Shown: positions 1 to 8,677, counted from the first letter of the stretch. The stretch: 51,575 nt of DNA from Solimonas variicoloris DSM 15731 (GCF_000382285.1 NZ_KB907943.1:1-51575), one strand, 5' to 3'. Numbers and translations are program-made. Notes: generated by a model not told the origin, from the letters alone.

Positions 1-83
1 TCTCCGAAACCGACCGAATAGGCCGCCACGATCGAGTCCTTGTGAACGTCCAATCCCACAAAGACGGTGCTATCGTTTGCCAT
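1..83 (-). mobile_element. IS110-family transposase, N-terminal part (runs off window)
   Basis: The reverse strand opens at 83 with an ATG after a good GGAGG ribosome site. It reads MANDSTVFVGLDVHKDSI and continues to the window edge. The VGLDVHKDSI motif carries the first catalytic Asp of the DEDD (RuvC-like) transposases of the IS110 family. Only about 27 residues are visible, so the subgroup and intactness cannot be judged. The element lies at the edge of the cassette-like region that follows, and its outer end must fall between 84 and about 230. Confidence 0.8.
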
Positions 84-230
84 GCTGACCTCCGCTAAAG
101 GAAACCGATCCATGAGCGTAGTGCTTACTCGCTCCTGCGGCTCTGGCGCTTCGCTAACCCGCGTTACGGCCTTTGCGGAGGTCAGCGCCTCTGACTGCGG
201 AAGTCATACTGTCTGGACGGCGAGGCGGAC

Positions 231-545
231 ATGAGCTCTATCGTCAAATTCGGCCGGGCTGTTCTGGCCGTAGCAGTCTTCTGGCTGGTTATCGCCGGCA
301 TTCTCGCGCTGCAGTTCTGGCCATCGGTGCCTCATTCGGCGAAGGGCTGGGTCGTTTTTATTGCCTTCGGTCCACCGCTTTACCTGCTCGGGGAAGCATT
401 CTCGGAGTGGCTCTGGTCCACGCGGCCAGCGCGAGCATTGGCTGCCCATCACTCATCAGGTTTACGCATTCTTGTCGGTGTTATTGTCGGGGCCACTGTT
501 CTACTGGGCGGCGTACTGCTGTCTATACGCTTCGGCTGGCAATGA
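231..545 (+). CDS. Small two-helix membrane protein, unknown function
   Basis: The product has 104 residues and an ATG start behind a GAGGCGG ribosome site. Hydrophobic helices lie at about residues 8-28 and 78-98, with a weaker amphipathic stretch (VVFIAFGPPLYLLGEAF) between them. This predicts an inner-membrane protein with two or three passes. No catalytic motif is visible and I do not recognise the family. It is followed 16 bp later by an attC-like site, so it looks like the single gene of an integron cassette; short membrane proteins of unknown function are common cargo there. Confidence 0.7.
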   Translation: MSSIVKFGRAVLAVAVFWLVIAGILALQFWPSVPHSAKGWVVFIAFGPPLYLLGEAFSEWLWSTRPARALAAHHSSGLRILVGVIVGATVLLGGVLLSIRFGWQ

Positions 546-561
546 TGCCGGCCCACAAGGC

Positions 562-635
562 ATTCAACCCGACGTCCCTGCCGCCGCTTCGCTGCGGAGG
601 GGCCGCAGGTCGATTTCGGCGCCATACGGTTGAAC
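562..635 (+). other. attC-like integron recombination site 1
   Basis: This 74-bp segment lies between two short genes. It starts with ATTCAAC, which fits the R'' consensus RYYYAAC. It ends with GTTGAAC, which fits the R' consensus GTTRRRY. The two ends are complementary except for the outermost base. Inside, CCTGC pairs with GCAGG, and the apical segment CCGCTTCGCTGCGG recurs in the second attC-like site at 2023. Position, length and box sequences fit an integron attC; no integrase gene is in the window to prove it. Confidence 0.6.
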
Positions 636-659
636 GGCGTATCTGAGGAGCAGCAGTCG

Positions 660-1451
660 ATGCTTTCCAGTCAGCAGCTAGAGAAATTCATTGCCGACGG
701 ATATATCCGCATTGATCGCGCCTTCCCCAAGGAATTGGCAGATCAGGGTCGAGAAGTACTTTGGCGAGATATGGGGGTCAGAAAATCTGACCCCAAAACT
801 TGGAAGCGCCCGGTCGTGTGGCTCGGCGGCTATCACGACGCTCCTTTCGTAAGTGCCGCCAATACGCCGAAGTTGTTGAGCGCATACGACCAATTGGTCG
901 GTCCGGATTGTTGGGTGCCGATGCGGGGTCTCGGAACATTTCCGGTGCGTTTTCCGACAGACACGGATACGGGTGATACAGGTTGGCATCTGGATGCGAG
1001 CTTCCCTGGCCCGGATTCCGCAGCCGACGATTTCTCGTCGTGGCGTGTAAACGTCAATTCAAAGGGCCGCGCGTTGCTCGCGCTCTTTCTGTTCTCTGAC
1101 GTTGGCGAGTTGGATGCCCCGACACGAATTCGAGTCGGCTCGCATGCGCTAATCGCAAGACTATTGGAGGCTTCAGGGAGAGATGGCATTGCGGTGCGGT
1201 CACTGGATTTCGCATCCACGTCGGCATGCAAGGAGGTCGCTGCTACTGGCGAGGCCGGGACTGTCTATCTTTGCCATCCGTTCCTTGTGCATGCGGCACA
1301 GATCAATCGGGGGCATGCCCCAAGATTCATGGCGCAACCTCCGCTTTTCCCGAAGAAGGAATTAGATGTTCGAGAGGAAAAGTCATCACCCATCTATCCT
1401 GTGGAAGCGGCTATCCGCGCGGCGCTGGAGCGATCGGGAGCCGCCGTTTAA
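660..1451 (+). CDS. Phytanoyl-CoA dioxygenase (PhyH) family protein
   Basis: The product has 263 residues. I take the ATG at 660, nine bases after GAGGAG, rather than the upstream TTG. It resembles the PhyH family of Fe(II)/2-oxoglutarate oxygenases: an N-terminal helix with a 'FIADGYIRID' start, WKRPVV, then the HxD iron motif (His110, Asp112 in GWHLDASFPG) and a late His plus Arg (CHPFLVHAAQ...RFMAQPP) for the third ligand and 2-oxoglutarate. The substrate is unknown. Codons 39-45 are written by an in-frame perfect palindrome (774-794). The stop codon lies inside GTTTAAC, an R''-like box, consistent with cassette cargo. Confidence 0.85.
   Translation: MLSSQQLEKFIADGYIRIDRAFPKELADQGREVLWRDMGVRKSDPKTWKRPVVWLGGYHDAPFVSAANTPKLLSAYDQLVGPDCWVPMRGLGTFPVRFPTDTDTGDTGWHLDASFPGPDSAADDFSSWRVNVNSKGRALLALFLFSDVGELDAPTRIRVGSHALIARLLEASGRDGIAVRSLDFASTSACKEVAATGEAGTVYLCHPFLVHAAQINRGHAPRFMAQPPLFPKKELDVREEKSSPIYPVEAAIRAALERSGAAV
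774..794. repeat. Perfect 9+3+9 bp palindrome inside the PhyH gene
   Basis: GGGGTCAGA and TCTGACCCC face each other across AAA and are read in frame as GVRKSDP. Followed by AAAAC, it resembles GGGGTCAGA...TCTGACCCC-type intergenic repeats that recur in many proteobacteria, but here it sits within the coding frame without breaking it. Confidence 0.75.
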
Positions 1452-1457
1452 CAATTC

Positions 1458-1628
1458 ATGCAGGTACGCGCAGTTCCTCGGCGCTGGCCATTGCATGCCG
1501 GTTTTTCTATTGGTTTGCTGCTTTGGTTTGCCGCCGCCGTCGCGGCTGGCCAGGCGTTCGATAACGGCCCGAGCCGTATGGAGGAGGCGGCCAACTTGTT
1601 TGGCGTTGCCATTCGAGGTGGGCCATGA
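1458..1628 (+). CDS. Small single-pass membrane protein (56 aa)
   Basis: An ATG-to-TGA frame of 57 codons begins six bases after the PhyH stop. The product has a basic start (MQVRAVPRRWPLHAG), then one hydrophobic segment at about residues 15-31 (FSIGLLLWFAAAVAAGQ), then a short polar tail (FDNGPSRMEEAANLFGVAIRGGP). This is the layout of a small inner-membrane protein or an uncleaved signal anchor. The codon use is GC-rich and normal for its neighbours. There is no recognisable family and no strong ribosome site, so translation may depend on coupling to the PhyH gene. Confidence 0.5.
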   Translation: MQVRAVPRRWPLHAGFSIGLLLWFAAAVAAGQAFDNGPSRMEEAANLFGVAIRGGP

Positions 1629-1717
1629 GGGCTGGCTTAATCGACGATTCCAATCGGCCACCCTGCCGCCGCTACGCGACGTCAGTGGCGCGAGTGAACC
1701 GAGGCGTGGAGTGCAAT

Positions 1718-2017
1718 ATGGACATGCGAGGCGGCGCGGCACTCAATCTGCACGACGCGGTGTTGGAGCGCATCGAGATTGCGTGGGAAGAGAAGCTGTG
1801 CAAGTGCTTCATCCGCGCCTGGCTTGAAGGCGCATCTGGATCAGCCTGCATCGAGTTCTTTGAAGTCTCTGACGTCTCCATCCCCCATGGTGAACCGTGG
1901 GGGCCATCGAGCAGCGTGCTGGAAGCAGACTTTGCAGCGGGTCATTGCGCAATCACAATGCAGTCGGGTGACGTCATCAGGATAAGCGCCAACGGATATC
2001 GCATGGTTGTGCTCTAG
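1718..2017 (+). CDS. Hypothetical cytosolic protein (99 aa)
   Basis: I chose the ATG at 1718, behind GGAG, because the 31 codons upstream read as untypical Arg-rich sequence. The product starts MDMRGGAALNLHDAVLERIE and contains IEIAWEEKLCKCFIRAW, then alternating beta-like segments (CIEFFEVSDVSIPHGEPWGPS, CAITMQSGDVIRISANGYRM). It resembles a small single-domain beta protein. The shape, one short gene immediately followed by an attC-like site at 2023, fits an integron cassette. I do not recognise the family, and no catalytic motif is seen. Confidence 0.65.
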   Translation: MDMRGGAALNLHDAVLERIEIAWEEKLCKCFIRAWLEGASGSACIEFFEVSDVSIPHGEPWGPSSSVLEADFAAGHCAITMQSGDVIRISANGYRMVVL

Positions 2018-2022
2018 CGAGT

Positions 2023-2076
2023 GCTCAACGCGACGGTCCAGGCTCCGCTTCGCTGCGGCTGGGACACACGTTAACC
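2023..2076 (+). other. attC-like integron recombination site 2
   Basis: The segment starts with GCTCAAC (fits RYYYAAC) five bases after the stop codon and ends with GTTAACC (GTT conserved, rest imperfect). Between them GTCC-AG pairs with CTGGGAC leaving one unpaired G, the extrahelical base typical of attC hairpins. An inner CCGC/GCGG stem has the loop TTCGCT. The apical sequence is the same as in site 1. Confidence 0.5.
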
Positions 2077-2137
2077 TGGGCATCGGGCATCAGAGCGCTG
2101 CTTTTCACCGCCGGTTCCGGCGCAACGGAAGGATCAC

Positions 2138-3010
2138 ATGCTCAGACGCGATTTCCTGAAGATTGCGACAGTACTCGCAGTGCCGGCGACAACCCTTCCC
2201 GTTCAGGCCAAGGAGACTCCCAACATGCCGAATGCGAATTTCGCCGACGTCAATGGCCAGCATCTCTTTTACAGCGTGCATGGTGCCGGCAAGCCGCTCG
2301 TTCTTCTTCATGGCGGCATCAATCCAGACAGCTTCGGGAGCAATCTGGCCGAACTGGCCAAGGGCCGGCAGGTAATCGCCGTGCATCTCCAGGCGCATGG
2401 GCGGACGCCCGACACCGACAGGCCGCTGCGCAGCGAAACGATGGGCGACGACGTGGCTGCGCTGATCCGCCATCTGCGCCTCGGCAAGGCCGACGTGATG
2501 GGCTACTCGCTGGGAGGCGGCGTCGCCCTGCAGACCGCCATCCGCCATCCGGACGTGGTCGACCGGCTCGTGCTCGTGTCCGCCGCGATGAGGCAGGATG
2601 GCTTTTATCCGGAGGGAGTGGCGGCCTTCAAACAGCTGGAGGCCAACGCTGCCGCATACGGCCCCGGCGTCAAGGCATCGCCGCTAGGGCAGGCTTATCC
2701 TGACGTCGATTGGACGAACCTCTTCAGCAAGGTCGGTGACCTGACCAAACGCCCTTTTGACCTGAGCGCCGACGTCGCCAAGCTTCAGGCCCGCACGCTG
2801 CTGGTCTTTGCCGACGCTGACGCGATCCGGCCCGAACACATGGTCGAGTTCTGGAAGGCGCTGGGAGGCGGTCACCGCGATGCCGGGGTCGACGGCTCGC
2901 TGCGGCCCGCCAACCGGTTCGCCATCGTGCCGAACAGCACCCACTACACGCTCGCCGTCGATCCGATGCTGCCGAAGATCGTCGAGCGCTTCCTCGCAAG
3001 CGAATCGTGA
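2138..3010 (+). CDS. Exported alpha/beta hydrolase
   Basis: The 290-residue product starts with RRDFLK and a hydrophobic stretch up to VQA, a twin-arginine type export signal cleaved near residue 24, so it probably acts in the periplasm. The alpha/beta-hydrolase fold is clear: oxyanion HGG (58-60), nucleophile elbow GYSLGG with Ser124, acid Asp226 or Asp228 in FADADAIRP, and His269 in NSTHY. The lid region (150-205) is short. The natural substrate cannot be read from the sequence; esterase or lactonase activity is most likely. It stands alone on the plus strand, 61 bp after attC-like site 2. Confidence 0.85.
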   Translation: MLRRDFLKIATVLAVPATTLPVQAKETPNMPNANFADVNGQHLFYSVHGAGKPLVLLHGGINPDSFGSNLAELAKGRQVIAVHLQAHGRTPDTDRPLRSETMGDDVAALIRHLRLGKADVMGYSLGGGVALQTAIRHPDVVDRLVLVSAAMRQDGFYPEGVAAFKQLEANAAAYGPGVKASPLGQAYPDVDWTNLFSKVGDLTKRPFDLSADVAKLQARTLLVFADADAIRPEHMVEFWKALGGGHRDAGVDGSLRPANRFAIVPNSTHYTLAVDPMLPKIVERFLASES

Positions 3011-3085
3011 GAGGCGTTTGAGAAATGGGCGTCAGCACGGTCCGACTGGCGGTGCAACACGACCGTTGGCAGGCAGAGAGCGCCC

Positions 3086-3463
3086 ATGAGCCTTCCCGAT
3101 AACTGGAACAGCGAGGATCCCGAGCACCCCATTCCATCCCCAGGAAGGATTGACGTGTTCGTGACCACCAAGGAGGGTTCAACCTACTACGGCCTGGTTG
3201 TGGCGGCTCCGCTGCGGGCGGATATGCGTTCGCAGCGGCGTCTTCTGCAGAAGCTCGAAGACTACATGTCTGATCGCCACAGTGAGAAATTACTGCTTCG
3301 GTTTGGAGACCCGACCCCAATGAACACGAAGTTGATAGCGGCCATTCACCCGGGCTCGGAGCCGGGTATCTTCGCTCTGTTGGAGCGGTGCCGGCCGTGG
3401 CTTGAGCAGAACGGGTTTGCTCTGAAGGTAACCACAGTTCCCGAAGTTTTCGGCCTGCACTGA
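3086..3463 (+). CDS. Hypothetical cytosolic protein (125 aa)
   Basis: The product has 125 residues and an ATG start behind AGAGAG. It begins MSLPDNWNSEDPEHPIPSPG, then a beta-strand pair (RIDVFVTTKEGSTYYGLVVAAPL), a helical segment rich in Arg/Gln, and a C-terminal alpha/beta part ending PEVFGLH. No signal peptide, membrane segment or catalytic motif is seen. I do not recognise the family; a small alpha-beta protein of accessory DNA is the most I can say. It sits 75 bp after the hydrolase on the same strand and could be co-transcribed. Confidence 0.65.
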   Translation: MSLPDNWNSEDPEHPIPSPGRIDVFVTTKEGSTYYGLVVAAPLRADMRSQRRLLQKLEDYMSDRHSEKLLLRFGDPTPMNTKLIAAIHPGSEPGIFALLERCRPWLEQNGFALKVTTVPEVFGLH

Positions 3464-3728
3464 GCATCCCGGCAACGGAGTGCGAAACGGCAAAATTCAG
3501 CCCAACGATCAACACGGACACTGCGCGATGAAGCCCGGCGGGATCCAGGATCGGCAGACGCCGGCTGCTGGGCAGCTGCAACGCCAGTCGGCGAGATCGC
3601 GAGTGAAATCGCAGGGGGTCTCCTTCGCTGCTGGGGCGCTTCCTCGTGGATGTCTCTGGAGAAGTTCCTGTCAGCGGTCTAGGCTGCGCGGCGGGCCGCA
3701 CGTCACCGGTGCGTTGGGAGCCAAGGAA

Positions 3729-4109
3729 ATGAACCTGAACGAGTCGCGTCCTCTCGTCGCCGTGGCACATGTCGTTCTGGAGACAGACCGCATGGAACAA
3801 ACAGCCGGGTTCATGCAATCCATCGGCATGCGACCCGTCTTCTTGGGGCCCAAGGTCTCTGTCCTTGAATTGCGCGGCGGCACGCACCTCATCCTCATGT
3901 TCAAGGACAAAGTCGCAGGGGGCGCCGCCCCATTCGATCTCATGGTCGACGACCTTCATGACACGCACCGGCAATTGACATCGCTGGGCCTTTGCCCCTC
4001 AGACATAGAAGCCAGGCCGGCCATCGACCATGAGGTATTCACTGTCCGCGAGCCTGCCGGGCACGTCATCACGGTCTTTTCAAGCCACGCATCGGGCCGC
4101 CCGGTCTGA
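3729..4109 (+). CDS. VOC (glyoxalase/bleomycin-resistance) family protein
   Basis: I take the ATG at 3729, eight bases after GGAG; the longer in-frame extension from 3480 reads as non-coding. The 126-residue product has one VOC module pattern: VAHVVLETDRMEQTAGFMQSIGMRPV, then VSVLELRGGTHLILMF, then FDLMVDDLHDTHRQLTSLGL and a last VFTVREPAGHVITVFSSH strand. His in AHVV, His in GTHLIL and Glu in VREPAG are the usual metal-ligand positions. Members are metal-dependent lyases, dioxygenases or resistance proteins; the substrate here is unknown. It closes the accessory segment. Confidence 0.8.
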   Translation: MNLNESRPLVAVAHVVLETDRMEQTAGFMQSIGMRPVFLGPKVSVLELRGGTHLILMFKDKVAGGAAPFDLMVDDLHDTHRQLTSLGLCPSDIEARPAIDHEVFTVREPAGHVITVFSSHASGRPV

Positions 4110-4561
4110 GCGCGGGGCGCGACATGCCGGACCCTTCGGGAGAGCACCGCCGGAAGGGGAGGGGACTGCAAAGTCCTTGCCGTTTCGGTGTCGCTGCCGC
4201 GCACGGCGCCGGACATCACCAACGGCGTCATGTCGAGGGCGCGCGTTCGGACGCAGAACATGCGGGGTGGCTCCTTGGCGCCGGCCATGCGCGCCGCCCG
4301 CGATGCCGAAATGGCGCTCCGGATCGGGAGCCGATCGGCGGGAGGACGTGCGGCCTGTCGTGCCCGTGACGGCGGCCGCAGTGGCCGGCAGCCGTCGGCG
4401 CAGGCGGGTGCGCCGGGAGTCGCCCGGGCGGTGCCGGACTGGCTGATAATGGCGGCCCTTGTCGCGCCGGCTGCGCGCCTCCGCGTCGCGGAGGGTGCCC
4501 ATCCCGAAGGCGCGGCCCGCGGCGCATCCGCGCAGCGCATACGCCATGGAGGCACCGCGCC
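4110..4561. other. Gene-poor 450-bp gap
   Basis: All frames here are open for long stretches because of the high GC content, but none has a start, ribosome site and normal composition. I see no RNA gene or repeat. It marks the change from the accessory run to the denser chromosomal region. Confidence 0.5.
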
Positions 4562-5086
4562 ATGCAGGCATTCAAGCGAGCACGAATCATCCACGGCGGG
4601 GCGCGCGCGGGCGCGCTCCTGGTGTCCGCCCTGCTGGCGCTGCCGGCCGCCGCCAGCGACGAACGGCCGCTGAGTGCCGGCGCGCTGCAGGCCTGCGCCG
4701 CGCAGGTGCAGCAACTGCGCGCCGACGCGCCGGCGCTGAACCGGCAGATTGCCGCGTTCGACGCGCGCCGTGCGGCGCTGAACGAGCGCTCGGCGGCGCT
4801 GCGCCGCGAAGCCGACACGCAGGATCGCGACGATCTGCGCGCGCAGCTCGATCTGCAGCAGCGGCGGCGCGCGCACAACGCCACGCTGGTTGCGTTCAAC
4901 GACGAGGTCGCGGCGCAGCGCCAGGCGATCGTCGTGCTGGACCGTCTCAAGCAGGATTACGCGCGCGATTGCGCGGCGCGCAGCTACCGGCACGAGGACT
5001 TCGCGGCGCTGCCGCCGCCGGCGCAGGCGGCGATGCGCGCCGGGCTCGACGACATCGTCGTGCCGTCGCTGGCGACGGAGCCCTGA
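4562..5086 (+). CDS. Predicted periplasmic coiled-coil protein
   Basis: The product has 174 residues. A Sec signal peptide (basic [17 protein letters not shown], hydrophobic [12 protein letters not shown], cleavage after AAA-S near residue 32) is followed by a long Ala/Gln/Arg-rich helix (about 45-140) with heptad spacing, and a short C-terminal [12 protein letters not shown] tail. It contains Cys46 and a second Cys near 137 that could pair in the periplasm. No enzyme motif is present. It lies 4 bp before yaiI on the same strand, so the two are likely co-transcribed. Confidence 0.7.
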   Translation: MQAFKRARIIHGGARAGALLVSALLALPAAASDERPLSAGALQACAAQVQQLRADAPALNRQIAAFDARRAALNERSAALRREADTQDRDDLRAQLDLQQRRRAHNATLVAFNDEVAAQRQAIVVLDRLKQDYARDCAARSYRHEDFAALPPPAQAAMRAGLDDIVVPSLATEP

Positions 5087-5090
5087 GCCG

Positions 5091-5552
5091 GTGAAGATCT
5101 GGGTCGACGCCGACGCCTGTCCGCGCGTCATCAAGGACATCCTGTTTCGCGCCGCGCAGCGGCGCGCGCTCGAACTGGTGCTGGTGGCCAACGCGCCGCT
5201 GGCCGTGCCGCGCTTTCCGTACATCCGCAGCGTGGTGGTGGAGAAGGGCTTCGACGTCGCCGACCGCGCGATCGCCGGCTGGGTGCAGACCGGCGATCTG
5301 GTCATCACCGCCGACATTCCGCTGGCGGCGGCGGTCGTCGACAAGGGCGTTGCCGCGCTCAATCCGCGCGGCCTGCTCTACAGCGCCGACAACATCCGCC
5401 AGCAGCTGTCGATGCGCAATTTCATGGACGAGCTGCGCGGCGCCGGCGTCGAGACCGGCGGTCCGGCGGCTTTTCATGCGCGCGACCAGCAGGCCTTCGC
5501 GAACCAGCTCGAAAAATTGCTGCAGCGCGTGCCGAAGCGCGCGGTCAGCTGA
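5091..5552 (+). CDS. yaiI: UPF0178 family protein YaiI (predicted PIN-like nuclease fold)
   Basis: The GTG start at 5091 gives [18 protein letters not shown], the hallmark beginning of the UPF0178/YaiI-YqxD family (153 residues, the usual length). The early DADACP, the central [12 protein letters not shown] with two more acidic residues, and the [26 protein letters not shown] block are all conserved in the family. The acidic cluster resembles PIN-domain metal sites, but no activity is established. The upstream gene ends 4 bp earlier, so translation is probably coupled. Confidence 0.92.
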   Translation: MKIWVDADACPRVIKDILFRAAQRRALELVLVANAPLAVPRFPYIRSVVVEKGFDVADRAIAGWVQTGDLVITADIPLAAAVVDKGVAALNPRGLLYSADNIRQQLSMRNFMDELRGAGVETGGPAAFHARDQQAFANQLEKLLQRVPKRAVS

Positions 5553-5615
5553 GCGTCAGCTGCCGGCCGCGGCGCTCTCCTACACTGCGCCGACCTTCCC
5601 GTTGATCCGAGACTG

Positions 5616-6794
5616 ATGCCGCACGCCACAAGCCGTCGACACCCGCTGGCGCCGCTGCGCGACTTTCTGCGCCAGGAATCCGCGGCCGGCATCGTGCTGA
5701 TGGCCTCGGCGGCGCTGGCCTTGCTGGTCGCCAACTCGCCGCTGGCGGCGACCTACTTTGCGCTGCAGCACCGCTACGTCGGCGGGCTCAGTGTGCTGCA
5801 CTGGATCAACGACGGCCTGATGGCGCTGTTCTTCGTGCTGGTCGGGCTCGAAATCAAGCGCGAGATGCTCGAAGGCCAGCTCGCGAGCTGGGGCCAGCGC
5901 ATCCTGCCCGGCGTCGCCGCGCTCGGCGGCATGATCGTGCCGGCGCTGATCTATGCCGTCTTCGCGCGCGGCGACGCGACGGCGATGAGCGGCTGGGCGA
6001 TTCCGATGGCGACCGACATCGCCTTCGCACTCGGCGTGCTGACGCTGCTCGGCTCGCGCGTGCCGCCGTCGCTGAAGGTCTTCCTCGTCGCGCTGGCCAT
6101 CATCGACGATCTCGGCGCGGTGATCGTCATCGCCCTGTTCTATACGGCGCAGCTGCATCTCGACGCGCTCGCCGCTGCCGCCGCGACGCTCGCGGTGCTG
6201 GTGGCGATGAACCGCTGCGGCGTGCGGCGCCTCGCACTGTACCTGCCGCTCGGCGCGCTGCTGTGGTTCTTCGTGCTGCGCTCGGGCGTGCACGCGACGC
6301 TGGCCGGCGTGATGCTGGCGCTGACGATCCCGCTGCGCAGCGGCGACGCGGAAGGCGAGTCGCCGCTGCATCGCCTCGAACACGGCCTGCATCCGTGGAG
6401 CGCGTTTCTCGTGATCCCGCTGTTCGGTTTCGCCAACGCCGGGCTGTCGTTCGCCGGCATGAGTGCCGCTTCGCTGCTGTCGGCAGTGCCGCTTGGCATC
6501 GCTGCCGGCCTGTTCGTCGGCAAGCAGCTCGGCGTGTTCGGTTTCGCCTGGCTCGCGGTCATGAGCGGCCGGGCGCAGCTGCCGGCGCAGGCGAGCTGGC
6601 TGCAGCTGTACGGCGTCGCGCTGCTGTGCGGCATCGGTTTCACGATGAGCCTGTTCATCGGCGGTCTGGCGTTCGCGGCGAGCCCGGCGTTGATGGACGG
6701 CACCAAGCTCGGCGTGCTCGGCGGCTCGCTGTTGTCGGCGCTGGCCGGCGTCGTGCTGCTGCGGTCGGTCGGCCGTCCGGCCGGCGCGGCCTGA
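5616..6794 (+). CDS. nhaA: Na+/H+ antiporter NhaA
   Basis: The 392-residue inner-membrane protein has 11-12 hydrophobic segments and the family's length. It exchanges external protons for cytosolic Na+ or Li+ and supports pH and sodium homeostasis. Diagnostic residues are present: ATDIAFALG with Asp134, and the ion-binding pair Asp164-Asp165 in AIIDDLGAV (E. coli Asp133, Asp163, Asp164). A Lys in FVGKQLGVF matches the helix-X lysine (Lys300). The N-terminus has the usual [12 protein letters not shown] helix. It stands alone on the plus strand. Confidence 0.95.
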   Translation: MPHATSRRHPLAPLRDFLRQESAAGIVLMASAALALLVANSPLAATYFALQHRYVGGLSVLHWINDGLMALFFVLVGLEIKREMLEGQLASWGQRILPGVAALGGMIVPALIYAVFARGDATAMSGWAIPMATDIAFALGVLTLLGSRVPPSLKVFLVALAIIDDLGAVIVIALFYTAQLHLDALAAAAATLAVLVAMNRCGVRRLALYLPLGALLWFFVLRSGVHATLAGVMLALTIPLRSGDAEGESPLHRLEHGLHPWSAFLVIPLFGFANAGLSFAGMSAASLLSAVPLGIAAGLFVGKQLGVFGFAWLAVMSGRAQLPAQASWLQLYGVALLCGIGFTMSLFIGGLAFAASPALMDGTKLGVLGGSLLSALAGVVLLRSVGRPAGAA

Positions 6795-6940
6795 CCGTGC
6801 CGTGACGGAGCCGTGACGGCGATCCGATTGCAGAGAAGACCGCATGTTGAGCGCCTCCCGCGGACCGGGTAAGGTCCGCAAACCGGCTCGCATGGGGATG
6901 AGCCGCGTGGCGGCCGGGAGAGCCGGTCGGAGGCCTGGAC

Positions 6941-8677
6941 ATGGCACATGAATCCATCCAGCAGCAGGCGCACGAAGCCCATATGGTGGCGATGGAGCGC
7001 CTTGTCGGGGTCGTCCAGGAGCTGTCCTATGCGCGCAGCGTCGCCGCCATCCAGGAAACCGTGCGACGCGCCGCCCGCGAGCTGACGCAAGCCGACGGCG
7101 CGGCCTTCGTGCTGCGCGACGGCGACTTCTGTCACTACGCCGACGAGGACGCGATCGGGCCGCTGTGGAAAGGCCAGCGCTTCCCGATGCAGACCTGCAT
7201 CAGTGGCTGGGCGATGCTGAATCGCCGCGCGGCGGTCATCGAGGATATCTATCTCGATCCGCGCATCCCGCACGACGCCTATCGCCGCACTTTCGTGAAG
7301 AGCCTGGCGATGGTGCCGATTCGCACCGGCGCGCCGCTCGGCGCGATCGGCATCTACTGGGCGCAACCGCATCGTGCCGACGACGACGAGGTGCGCCTGC
7401 TGCAGGCGTTGGCCGACGCCACCGCGCTGGCGATGGAAAATGCCGAAATGCATGCCCAGCTCGAGCGCCGCGTGCTCGAGCGCACGGCCGAGGCCGTCGC
7501 CGCGCGCGAGTTCGCCGAGCGCGCCGACGCACTGAAGACCCGGCTGCTGTCGGCGGCCAATCACGATCTGCGCCAGCCGCTGCAGTCGGTGAAGACCTAT
7601 CTCGCGCTGCTGGCGCCGGAGCTGGCGTCGACCGACAAGCGGGAGCTGTGCGACCGCGCGCAGCGCTCGATCGCGGCGATGGACGAGCTCCTCGATACGC
7701 TGCTCGATCTGCAGCGCATCCAGGGCGGCCAGCTGCGTGCCGAACCGCGCGACTTCGCGCTGGCGGAGCTGCTGGAGCGCATCGTCGCCGAGAACCGCCC
7801 GCGTGCCGAGGCCAAGGGCCTGCGCCTCGACCTGCGCATGGCGCCCTGCGTCGCCAGCAGCGATCCGGCCCTGCTGCGCCGCGTGTTCGAGAATCTGGTC
7901 GGCAACGCGATCCGCTACACGACGGCGGGCCGCGTGCTGATCGAGGCCGAAGCGGGCGCGCAGACCGTGCGCGTCGCCGTCAGCGATACCGGTATCGGCA
8001 TTCCGCCGGAATCGCTGGAACGCATCTTCGAGGCCTACTACCAGGTCGGGCATCCGGCGCAGGGACGCAGCGGCGGACTCGGCCTCGGCCTGTCGATCGT
8101 GCAGCAACTCGCCGGCGTGCTCGGTCTGCGGGTCGAGGTGCGCTCGACGCCGGGCGTCGGCTCCACCTTCGCCGTCGAGCTGCCGCTCGGCGTGCCGCTG
8201 GCGGCGGCGTCGCGGCCGTCGGTGCTCGCGGCGGGGGCGGCGTCGCGCCGCGCGCCGCGTCCCGAGGGCCCGCTCGTGCTGCTCGTCGAGGACGATGCGG
8301 CGATCGCCGACGCGACGCGCCTGCTGATGCGCAGCGCCGGCTTCGGCGTGTGTGTCGCATCGGGCTTCGCGGCGGCGCTGCAGCAGCTGGATGAAGGCTT
8401 GCGGCCGGCGGTCGTCGTCACCGACTTCCGCCTGCCCGGCAGCAACGGCATCGAGGTGATCGAGCGGGTGCGCGAGAAGCTCGGGCGCGAGCTGCCGGCC
8501 GTACTGTTCACCGGCGACATGTCGGGTCAGGCGGCGCGGATGGCGACGCAGGCCGGCTGCGCGCTGCTGCACAAGCCTTCGGATGCAGAGCGCCTGCTCA
8601 CGGTGATCGAGGCGCTGACCTCGGCGCCGATCGCCGCGCCGTCGCCCGCGCCCCCGGCGTCGTCGCTGGCGATCTAG
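6941..8677 (+). CDS. GAF-domain sensor histidine kinase with C-terminal receiver (hybrid kinase)
   Basis: The ATG at 6941 follows GGAGG. Domains in the 578-residue product: GAF (about 20-165), coiled linker (170-200), HisKA with phospho-acceptor His208 in AANHDLRQPLQ, HATPase_c with N-box FENLVGNAIRYT, G1 DTGIGIP and G2 GLGLGLSIV, then a receiver (445-555) with acidic pair Glu450-Asp451, phospho-acceptor Asp495 in TDFRLPGSNG and Lys545. There are no membrane segments, so it senses a cytosolic cue through GAF. No dedicated output regulator is adjacent, so it probably feeds a phosphorelay elsewhere. Confidence 0.92.
   Translation: MAHESIQQQAHEAHMVAMERLVGVVQELSYARSVAAIQETVRRAARELTQADGAAFVLRDGDFCHYADEDAIGPLWKGQRFPMQTCISGWAMLNRRAAVIEDIYLDPRIPHDAYRRTFVKSLAMVPIRTGAPLGAIGIYWAQPHRADDDEVRLLQALADATALAMENAEMHAQLERRVLERTAEAVAAREFAERADALKTRLLSAANHDLRQPLQSVKTYLALLAPELASTDKRELCDRAQRSIAAMDELLDTLLDLQRIQGGQLRAEPRDFALAELLERIVAENRPRAEAKGLRLDLRMAPCVASSDPALLRRVFENLVGNAIRYTTAGRVLIEAEAGAQTVRVAVSDTGIGIPPESLERIFEAYYQVGHPAQGRSGGLGLGLSIVQQLAGVLGLRVEVRSTPGVGSTFAVELPLGVPLAAASRPSVLAAGAASRRAPRPEGPLVLLVEDDAAIADATRLLMRSAGFGVCVASGFAAALQQLDEGLRPAVVVTDFRLPGSNGIEVIERVREKLGRELPAVLFTGDMSGQAARMATQAGCALLHKPSDAERLLTVIEALTSAPIAAPSPAPPASSLAI

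Noticed and set aside
1446-1452. GTTTAAC at the PhyH stop as a full attC
   Set aside because: It fits the R'' box, but I find no GTTRRRY partner within 150 bp, so only the degenerate gap at 1630-1705 remains as a possible end.
3011-3085. attC between the hydrolase and the 3086 gene
   Set aside because: GTGCAAC and CGTTGGC are near, but neither fits its consensus box.
4124-4673. Open frames in the 4110-4561 gap
   Set aside because: No ribosome site or family; GC-rich chance frames.
6140-8572. An 810-codon open frame on the minus strand across nhaA and the hybrid kinase
   Set aside because: Composition is Arg/Gln/His-rich shadow coding with no family motif; the plus-strand genes are certain.
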